13,330 nucleotides of DNA from an uncultured Pseudomonadota bacterium (lineage in GTDB: Bacteria; Pseudomonadota; Gammaproteobacteria; Burkholderiales; Methylophilaceae), in assembly GCA_903854305.1 (NCBI GenBank), contig CAINWC010000424.1:1-13330 (forward strand), in the 5' to 3' direction. The notes below the pieces were generated by a model, which was not told the origin of the DNA, searched no databases, and saw only the letters and a list, made by a program, of their open reading frames with translations. Shown here in pieces: positions 7,599 to 13,330 of this stretch (position 1 is its first letter; each line of letters begins with the position of its first letter). Made by a program: the position numbers and the translations under genes.

Positions 7599-8405
7599 AT
7601 GCTAAGAAGAAAACCATTAGAAGAAGATGAGAACCCAGATCGCTGGCTAGTTTCGTATGCCGATTTCATTACGCTGCTATTCGCATTCTTTGTGGTGATG
7701 TATTCAATTTCATCGGTCAATAAAGGTAAATATACCCAACTAACATATTCTATGGGAACTGCATTCACCGGTAACAACCCACCAAAGCCCCCGCAAAACA
7801 GTCATAGTGCGGCAGACAGCAAACTTAAAAGCCAGCCAAAATCTTTTATTAAGCCGCTGCCACTCTCGCATCTTTATGCCGAAAAAATGCGCCGTGAACG
7901 CGAATCCATGACCAATATGGGCATAGGCTTATCAAATACTCTCGCGCCACTCATTACCGAGGGTAAATTGCAAGTCGTGCAAAACAATCGAGGAATCCGC
8001 ATTGATATTCACGACAGCCTGTTATTTACGCCTGGCTCTGCAGAAATTTCCGCTTCCGCTACTGGTCTGATGAATGAAATTGCCACGGTATTAAAAAGTA
8101 ATCAACGACTGATTCAAGTTGAAGGACACACAGACAACATCCCTATTCATAATGCGACCTTCTTCTCAAACTGGGAACTTTCTGCCGTGCGCGCAAGTAG
8201 CGTCGTAAGAATGTTAAGCGTTGCGGGTATCGCGGAAGCAAGACTGAGTGCGCTAGGTTTTGGCTCAGCCCAACCCATCACTGAGAACGAAACACTGAAT
8301 GGTCGTGCCAAAAATCGTAGAGTTTCAATTATGATTCTTTACGAAACGCAAAATCAAGAAGATAGCGCACTAGAAATTATGCCAAATAAAACCAGCAATC
8401 AATAA
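7599..8405 (+). CDS. motD: flagellar stator protein, MotB family (MotD-like), OmpA-type C-terminus
   Basis: This is the peptidoglycan-anchored partner of the MotA-family protein. The 268-residue product has a short cytoplasmic N-terminus, then one membrane helix at about 17-38 containing the ion-carrying aspartate D22 in WLVSYADFITLL. A periplasmic linker follows. An OmpA/MotB peptidoglycan-binding domain lies at about 140-255 with VEGHTDNIPI, NWELSAVRA and a terminal NGRAKNRRVSI. The membrane helix resembles MotD (SYADFITLLFAFFVVMYS) more than the classical YADFVTAMMAFFLVMWL form of MotB. The gene lies 25 bp after its partner. No good Shine-Dalgarno precedes the ATG (the upstream sequence is ATATTACGATT), so expression may rely on readthrough coupling or be low. 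It is the last gene of the plus-strand run. Confidence 0.93.
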   Translation: MLRRKPLEEDENPDRWLVSYADFITLLFAFFVVMYSISSVNKGKYTQLTYSMGTAFTGNNPPKPPQNSHSAADSKLKSQPKSFIKPLPLSHLYAEKMRRERESMTNMGIGLSNTLAPLITEGKLQVVQNNRGIRIDIHDSLLFTPGSAEISASATGLMNEIATVLKSNQRLIQVEGHTDNIPIHNATFFSNWELSAVRASSVVRMLSVAGIAEARLSALGFGSAQPITENETLNGRAKNRRVSIMILYETQNQEDSALEIMPNKTSNQ

Positions 8406-8418
8406 GCCCCGTTGGCTT
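8404..8418. terminator. small stem-loop at the end of motD
   Basis: AAGCC (8404-8408) pairs with GGCTT (8414-8418) around the loop CCGTT, overlapping the motD stop codon. The stem is only 5 bp and no T-tract follows on the plus strand, so termination activity is doubtful. Confidence 0.25.
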
Positions 8419-8429
8419 GATCATATAAA

Positions 8430-8454
8430 GGGTGAGTGTTGCGTATGCAAACCC
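8430..8454. terminator. possible bidirectional terminator between convergent genes
   Basis: GGGT (8430-8433) and TTGC (8439-8442) pair with ACCC (8451-8454) and GCAA (8447-8450) around the loop GTAT, with a 5-nt bulge (GAGTG) on one side. On the minus strand the hairpin is followed directly by TTTATAT, which fits a weak intrinsic terminator for the exporter gene. On the plus strand AACTTTATT follows. The position in the 79-bp gap between two convergent genes supports a terminator role. The imperfect stem lowers confidence. Confidence 0.4.
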
Positions 8455-8484
8455 AACTTTATTAAGTTAACCTGACCCGTTTAG

Positions 8485-10596
8485 TTATCCAACACGAAGT
8501 AATTTATCTCGTGGTCCATCGGCAATAATTCGACCACCATCCAATGCAACTACACGCTGCACCATGCCTAACATGATCGTGCTATGGGTCGTCATGATCA
8601 GTACATCATCTTTACTAAGAAAGTTGGGTAAACGTTCAGCAAGCAAGCGTTCGCTATCTGGGTCTAAGCCCAGCGTAGGTTCGTCAAGCAGTAAAATACT
8701 GCATGGTTGCGCTAATGCACGAGCCAGTGCAACTTTCTGCCGCTGACCGCCTGAAAGATTAGCGCCCCGCTCGTCTAACTGCATGCCTAACGTCATACGG
8801 CCACTTTTAAGTTCATCATCCAGTCCAGAAACCCATAGTGCTTGTGTAAATCGCTCAGTGTTGGCCATAACGCCTGCAACACGTAAATTATCCTCAAGCG
8901 TACCGGCAAATAGTGCTGGATCCTGTGATTTCCAAGCCATCCAGCGGGCGCGATCCAGCTGAGAGACATCTTCCAGCGCAAGGCCATCGATTAATATCTG
9001 TCCAGCATCAGGCTTGCATAAACCAGCAAGGCAACGTAATAAAGTGGTCTTACCTGCGCCGGGTTTACCAAGCAAAGCTATCCGTTCACCGGGCATTACA
9101 TTTAGCGACACCGTATCAAGCGCAGTTGGTCTGCCTTGATAGTTTTTCTTTAAGCCTATCACGGAAATATTGCCGATAACGCAAGCGCGTGGCGTGTATT
9201 CACGTTGCGGTGTTGCGACCAAGCTACTTTCCATTCGTGCGGCTGCACGCTTAAAATCTTGCCATTTTCCCAGCACCATGAACAAAGAAGTCACTAACGC
9301 CATGGCTCTGGCCGTGAGTAGATTGCAGGCGATCAAACCGCCTACCGACAAGTTTCGCGCCTCAATTAAATAGGCACCAGCCACTAGCATGGTCACGGTA
9401 CTGATTGTCATCATCCCTGCGGCAAGGGTATTCGCATGGCTTGCCGCAAGACGGCGTTGGCCATCTATATCAGCAGAGCTTTCTGATAGATCGCGCCAAC
9501 GACGTAAAAATATCCCGGCACCAGGTACCGTTCTCACGACATCTAAAGCGCCTAGTATTTCTCCCATAAAGGTAAGCTTTCGCGTGTTTTGCTGCTCGGC
9601 CTCTTTGCCTAATCGGTTGCTGCGCACTTGCAAGGCATATCCCATCAAGGCATAAAAAAGCACCAGTAACGCGGCAACAATGACTAACGGCCATGCAATT
9701 AAACCCACAACCAACAGATACATCAGCAAAAAAGGCAAATCGGCTAATGCAAGTAGATATGTGGATGAAACAAAATCTCGGGAAACTGCCAAGTCACGGT
9801 AATTGGAAAGAAAACGCGCAAAGCCGCCAGAAAGGTCGGTTTGCGAAACGAGTCGGCGCCATAGGTTTTCATCGCCACGCTGCGTTAAATCTTCAGCAAT
9901 ATGCTCTGTAGACCAAGCACGTACAATGCGCATGCCAGCATCTGTTGCGATATAAATAGCCATACCTAACGTAAGTGCCCATAGCGTTTCAAACACACCA
10001 TTATTGACTACTTTATCGTATACCAGCATAGAGAATAGCGGTAACAATAACTGGCCCCCATTAATTAACAGGCTAGCCAAGCCCACCTCGACCCATGCAG
10101 CACGCAGCGCTGGCCAAAGCGCTAACAATGAGTCTAGGCTACTCTTACTGGAATTTTCTCGCGGCATGCGCAGTACAATCGCTTCAGTGCGTGCATCACC
10201 TGCCGTATCTGGCACGTCAGCTAATGGTTCACCATGTGCATTTAATATCTGCCAACGGTTTTGTTGTCGGTGTAGTAATATAAAATCGCCATCATACAAT
10301 CTGAGTAGTGCAAGATTGCCTGATAAGGCTAAAACTTCTCGTAAGTTGGAATCAAGATGTTGCGCAGCAAGGCCCGCACGATTGAGACGCTTTGCCTGTG
10401 CTGGCCAATTATTAGTTTTAGCGGTAAGTTCACCCAACGCGCGGCGCAATTTTGAAGCGGCGACACGATCAGCACCACAGAGGCCAGCAACGGCAGCAAC
10501 AACGTCTTGTCGATCCAAGCCACGTTCAGTGAAGCCACTGTCAATCATATTGGCGATAGCAGGTGCTGATGAATCAATCATAGGCAAAACTTTCAA
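8485..10596 (-). CDS. type I secretion ABC exporter (HlyB/LapB class)
   Basis: This gene encodes a fused membrane-plus-ATPase ABC protein of the kind that exports RTX proteins through a HlyD-type adaptor and a TolC-type channel. The 703-residue length fits HlyB/LapB (about 700-720). Residues 1 to about 150 form a variable N-terminus resembling a C39-like domain. I see no Cys/His pair there that would suggest a working peptidase, so a substrate-docking role is likely. The membrane domain spans about 170-440. The ATPase domain has Walker A GKPGAGKT at 510-517, a Q-loop in SQDPALFAGT, signature LSGGQ at 614-618, Walker B LLLDE ending at D638-E639, and the switch His671. All catalytic residues are present. 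The first possible start is TTG at 10596. The next ATG at 10581 gives 698 residues, and neither has a strong ribosome-binding site. It lies 35 bp after the RTX gene, and its likely substrate is that protein. No adaptor or outer-membrane partner gene is adjacent downstream. Confidence 0.93.
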   Translation of the reverse strand: MKVLPMIDSSAPAIANMIDSGFTERGLDRQDVVAAVAGLCGADRVAASKLRRALGELTAKTNNWPAQAKRLNRAGLAAQHLDSNLREVLALSGNLALLRLYDGDFILLHRQQNRWQILNAHGEPLADVPDTAGDARTEAIVLRMPRENSSKSSLDSLLALWPALRAAWVEVGLASLLINGGQLLLPLFSMLVYDKVVNNGVFETLWALTLGMAIYIATDAGMRIVRAWSTEHIAEDLTQRGDENLWRRLVSQTDLSGGFARFLSNYRDLAVSRDFVSSTYLLALADLPFLLMYLLVVGLIAWPLVIVAALLVLFYALMGYALQVRSNRLGKEAEQQNTRKLTFMGEILGALDVVRTVPGAGIFLRRWRDLSESSADIDGQRRLAASHANTLAAGMMTISTVTMLVAGAYLIEARNLSVGGLIACNLLTARAMALVTSLFMVLGKWQDFKRAAARMESSLVATPQREYTPRACVIGNISVIGLKKNYQGRPTALDTVSLNVMPGERIALLGKPGAGKTTLLRCLAGLCKPDAGQILIDGLALEDVSQLDRARWMAWKSQDPALFAGTLEDNLRVAGVMANTERFTQALWVSGLDDELKSGRMTLGMQLDERGANLSGGQRQKVALARALAQPCSILLLDEPTLGLDPDSERLLAERLPNFLSKDDVLIMTTHSTIMLGMVQRVVALDGGRIIADGPRDKLLRVG

Positions 10597-10611
10597 TTAA
10601 AGTGAAAAGTA

Positions 10612-10624
10612 ACTGACTCAGTCA
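10612..10624. repeat. short overlapping palindromes in the RTX-exporter gap
   Basis: ACTGA-C-TCAGT (10612-10622) overlaps TGACT-C-AGTCA (10614-10624), each with 5-bp arms, in the 35-bp gap between the RTX stop and the exporter start. They are too short for a convincing terminator. They could be an operator-like site or chance. Confidence 0.3.
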
Positions 10625-10631
10625 CACTAAA

Positions 10632-13330
10632 TTAAGCTGTTTGCCAGTGAATTTGTGCTACCTGTACACCTGCATTGAACACAAGGTAATCAGTACCACC
10701 TAACACGGCGATGGGGGCTTGCAATGTCTCACCAGCACTCAGACTGATGTTAAGTGAATCGCCAGCATCAGCCTTAATCCACATTTGTGAGGCATTGCCG
10801 TTATCAACAAAATCACGCACATTCTGACTCGTAATACCCAAGACAGTGTTTGCACCATCGCCTTTGATATTCAGGATTTCATTTTGGTAGGATGCGTTGG
10901 CCAATGCATTCATCGAATAAGCGCCTGTAGTCAGCCCTTGTAGTACAACCGTATCACCACCGCCAAAAGCCGTTGAGTTATTTCCATTACCTTGATAGTA
11001 ATTTACATTCGTGTTGATGGATGCGGCAGAAACGATGATTGTATCGTCACCGTTGCCACCATAGACCAAATCAAAGCCCTGGCTTGCATCAAGTGTGTCA
11101 TTACCATCATTACCAGTTAAGGTATCGTTACCCACACCACCGATCAGCACGTTATTACCTGCGTCGCCAGTTAAATTGTCAGCATAGGCAGAACCTGTCA
11201 AATTTTCGATGCCGTTAAAGGTATCGCCATTGGCATCGCCCTGAGTACCGGTTCCTGTGGTCAAATTAGCTGTCACAGCACTTGTAGCATTTGTATAAGA
11301 CGCTGTATCAGTCCCTGCACCGCCAATCAATTGGTCGCCACCAGCACCGCCGATGAGTAAGTCATCGCCAGCACCACCATCGAGTATATTATTACTAGCG
11401 TTACCGGTAAGCGTATCGTTAAACGCACTACCAGTAAGGTTGAAAAAATTGGTAAGCACATCGCCCTGCGCATCGCCGCCAGTATTGGCATTTCCAAGCA
11501 GATTGACATTAACCGCAGACGAAGAGCTTACATAGCTAGCGGTGTCATTACCAGAAACTCCATTCAAAACATCAGCGCCAGCCCCGCCTTCTATCGTGTT
11601 GGCACCGCCATCCCCGGTCAACACATCGGCAAACCCAGAACCGATGATGTTTTCAAATCCGGACAACGAATCGCTTCCTGCTGCACCTGTTACATTAACC
11701 CCCACTGCGCCTAGGCTCACATTCACCCCGCCAGTTGCAGTGGCGTAGGTGATGGTGTCAATACCCAAACCGCCGTTGATGGTATCGTTACCCAGACCTC
11801 CATCAATTACATTGTTACCAGAGTCGCCGTTCAGTATGTCATTGAAGGCTGATCCAATCAGATTTTCAATACCTACCAGCACATCACCATTAGCATCTCC
11901 CACAGTGCCAACGCCGTTAATGGTAACGGTAACGCCTGCCAGCGCAGTGTTATATGAGACAGTGTCTATGCCAGCCCCACCAATCAGCGTGTCAGCGCCT
12001 GCACCACCAATGAGCAAGTCATCACCAGCACCGCCGTCAAGTACATTCGCATTGGCATCACCTGTCAAAATGTCATTGTATGCCGAGCCCAACAAGTTCT
12101 CGAAATTAACCAGCGTATCATTGCCTTCACCACCACTGGCAGTACCTGCGGCAAGGCTTGCTACAATGGCTGAGATAGAACCTGCATAGCTCGCTGTATC
12201 CCCATAGGCAAGATTTGCGCCCCCATCAAGCGAGTCGTTACCCAAGCCGCCTTCAATGACATTATTACCAGCATCGCCTGTCAAACTATCACCAAAAATA
12301 GAATTCGAACCCAATATATTTTGAATATTAGTAAGAACATCACCATCGGTATTTACCCCAGTCAGTAAATTGACCGATCTACCACCCGTTGCACTGGCAT
12401 ATGAAATGGTATTGCTTCCCAACCCACCGTCAATAGTGTCAGCTCCATTGCCACCATCAATCACATCATTTCCAGCGCTACCTATAATGTTGTCTGCATA
12501 TATCGACCCAATCACTTTTTCGATGCTAATCAAGGTATCAGTACCAGCCGCTCCTGTGACAAGGTTAGTTGCCATGTTAATGGTAACGGCTCCTGTAGCT
12601 GAAGCATAACTAGCCGTATCAATTCCACCACCGCCATCTAGCGTATCGTTTCCTAATCCTCCGATCAAAACATTGTCGGCAGCATTTCCTATCAGATAAT
12701 CATTAAAGTCTGACCCTGTGATGTTTTCGATACTAATGAACGAATCTCCAAGTGCATCGCCCGTACCTGCAGCTACGCCATTAATGTCCACCGTTACTGC
12801 GGCGTTGGCATGCGCGTACGAAACGGTGTCGTTACCTGCACCGCCATTAAGTACATCAGCACCGGCCAGTCCCTCTAGGGTATCGTCACCAGCCCCGCCT
12901 ACCAGAATATTAATGTTTCCATTGCCGATAAGCGTATCGTTGAAAGCTGAGCCAGTCAGGTTATTGATGTTTGAATTGTAAACATCTCCATAAGCATCAC
13001 CACTAGCAAATACAGCCGCACCATGAATAAAAGCCGTTGTTGTTAAGCTTGCAGTGACACCAATACCGATGCCAAATGTAATCCCTTCATTAAATAAATA
13101 CGTATTTCCGGCATTAGCATAACTGGCAACCGATGTTGTAGCATTGGAACCATTGATAGTGTCATTACCCAAAAAACCTTCCATCAAACCAGGACCATAC
13201 AAAGTGTTATTACCTGCATTACCAAATAAGGAGGTTGAGTAACTGGAATAAATATTTTCCATATTGGTCACCACATCGCCTGTAGCATCACCTGTCATCA
13301 CAATGTTCATAGCCGTGTTTTGAGTGGCAC
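10632..13330 (-). CDS. large RTX repeat protein, secreted, 5' end beyond window
   Basis: This is the C-terminal 898 residues of a calcium-binding RTX protein. The frame stays open to the window edge, and the first internal ATG (13310) lies within a repeat, so the true start is outside. It contains about twenty recognisable GGxGxDxUx nonapeptides, which bind calcium after export and drive folding outside the cell. The visible part has no cysteine, very few lysines or arginines and many Asp, Asn, Gly and Thr, as expected for a type I secretion substrate. Eight composite modules (11199-12956) are followed by a last nonapeptide block (about 11034-11198). A non-repetitive C-terminal region of about 130 residues follows (10635-11033), including the segment VRDFVDNGNASQMWIKADAGD. 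This C-terminus presumably contains the uncleaved secretion signal. No protease, lipase or other enzymatic domain is visible. An adhesin or surface-layer role is the most likely, but the missing N-terminus could change that. The exporter gene follows 35 bp downstream. Confidence 0.93.
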   Translation of the reverse strand, partial: ATQNTAMNIVMTGDATGDVVTNMENIYSSYSTSLFGNAGNNTLYGPGLMEGFLGNDTINGSNATTSVASYANAGNTYLFNEGITFGIGIGVTASLTTTAFIHGAAVFASGDAYGDVYNSNINNLTGSAFNDTLIGNGNINILVGGAGDDTLEGLAGADVLNGGAGNDTVSYAHANAAVTVDINGVAAGTGDALGDSFISIENITGSDFNDYLIGNAADNVLIGGLGNDTLDGGGGIDTASYASATGAVTINMATNLVTGAAGTDTLISIEKVIGSIYADNIIGSAGNDVIDGGNGADTIDGGLGSNTISYASATGGRSVNLLTGVNTDGDVLTNIQNILGSNSIFGDSLTGDAGNNVIEGGLGNDSLDGGANLAYGDTASYAGSISAIVASLAAGTASGGEGNDTLVNFENLLGSAYNDILTGDANANVLDGGAGDDLLIGGAGADTLIGGAGIDTVSYNTALAGVTVTINGVGTVGDANGDVLVGIENLIGSAFNDILNGDSGNNVIDGGLGNDTINGGLGIDTITYATATGGVNVSLGAVGVNVTGAAGSDSLSGFENIIGSGFADVLTGDGGANTIEGGAGADVLNGVSGNDTASYVSSSSAVNVNLLGNANTGGDAQGDVLTNFFNLTGSAFNDTLTGNASNNILDGGAGDDLLIGGAGGDQLIGGAGTDTASYTNATSAVTANLTTGTGTQGDANGDTFNGIENLTGSAYADNLTGDAGNNVLIGGVGNDTLTGNDGNDTLDASQGFDLVYGGNGDDTIIVSAASINTNVNYYQGNGNNSTAFGGGDTVVLQGLTTGAYSMNALANASYQNEILNIKGDGANTVLGITSQNVRDFVDNGNASQMWIKADAGDSLNISLSAGETLQAPIAVLGGTDYLVFNAGVQVAQIHWQTA
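11199..12956 (-). repeat. eight tandem composite RTX modules (66-79 residues each)
   Basis: On the minus strand the modules begin at 12956, 12719, 12512, 12314, 12092, 11858, 11645 and 11435, with lengths of 79, 69, 66, 74, 78, 71, 70 and 79 residues. Each starts with a GSxxxDxLxG motif and continues with two or three nonapeptides. It then reads DTxSYxxA and a short beta-like VxVxL segment, and ends GDxLxxxEN. A degenerate, enlarged module precedes them (12957-13330), and a nonapeptide-only block follows. Protein identity between copies exceeds DNA identity: the segment GGAGDDLLIGGAG is identical in the fourth-last and last copies but differs at several third codon positions. The duplications are therefore not recent. 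Confidence 0.85.

Noticed and set aside
8564..10600. Plus-strand open frames opposite the ABC exporter, including one of 198 codons
   Set aside because: They lie antisense to a well-supported gene with complete ABC motifs and show no family features.
11353..12981. Several plus-strand proline/serine-rich open frames opposite the RTX repeats
   Set aside because: They are antisense shadows of the repeat codons, with repetitive composition and no start signals.
10632..13330. DNA tandem repeats as CRISPR or a recent satellite expansion
   Set aside because: The repeats are in-frame protein modules of unequal length with synonymous divergence, and no spacer-repeat structure exists.

Overview
The window is bacterial. 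It most likely comes from a betaproteobacterium, possibly a Methylophilaceae-type methylotroph such as Methylotenera. That guess rests on the moderate-to-low GC, a Pseudomonas/betaproteobacterial style of flagellar gene order (flhF-flhG-fliA followed by a MotC/MotD-like stator pair) and the degenerate FlhG. No rRNA or housekeeping marker is present to confirm it. I see no CRISPR array, tRNA, rRNA or insertion sequence.

Layout: (1) Positions 1-589 are an AT-rich stretch with no credible gene. It contains a perfect 13-bp tandem duplication and some small hairpins, and it ends at the start of flhB. (2) Positions 590-8405 hold a compact plus-strand run of seven flagellar genes: flhB, flhA, flhF, flhG(fleN), fliA, a MotA-family gene (MotC-like) and a MotB-family gene (MotD-like). 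Most junctions overlap or are separated by only 14-25 bp, so this looks like one operon or suboperon. (3) Positions 8406-8484 are a short convergent intergenic gap with two stem-loops. (4) Positions 8485-13330 lie on the minus strand. They encode a large glycine/aspartate-rich RTX (calcium-binding nonapeptide) protein whose 5' end is outside the window, followed 35 bp downstream by a type I secretion ABC exporter.

How the genes work together: FlhB and FlhA are the switch and the gate of the flagellar export apparatus. FlhF (an SRP-type GTPase) and FlhG set flagellar position and number. FliA (sigma-28) drives late flagellar genes. The MotC/MotD-like pair is the torque-generating stator. On the other strand, the exporter is presumably dedicated to the neighbouring RTX protein. 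No membrane-fusion protein or outer-membrane channel gene is visible, so those parts must lie upstream of the window end or elsewhere. A flagellar operon facing a secreted adhesin-like protein is compatible with a motile-to-attached switch, but that link is inference.

The most notable observation is that the FlhG homologue keeps the N-terminal DQAxxLR FlhF-activating motif and the family's C-terminal region, but it has lost both lysines of the deviant Walker A motif and other nucleotide-binding residues. It appears to be a pseudo-ATPase. The second is the architecture of the RTX protein: tandem composite modules of 66-79 residues, each combining two or three nonapeptides with a conserved beta-rich spacer, and ending in a separate C-terminal module.
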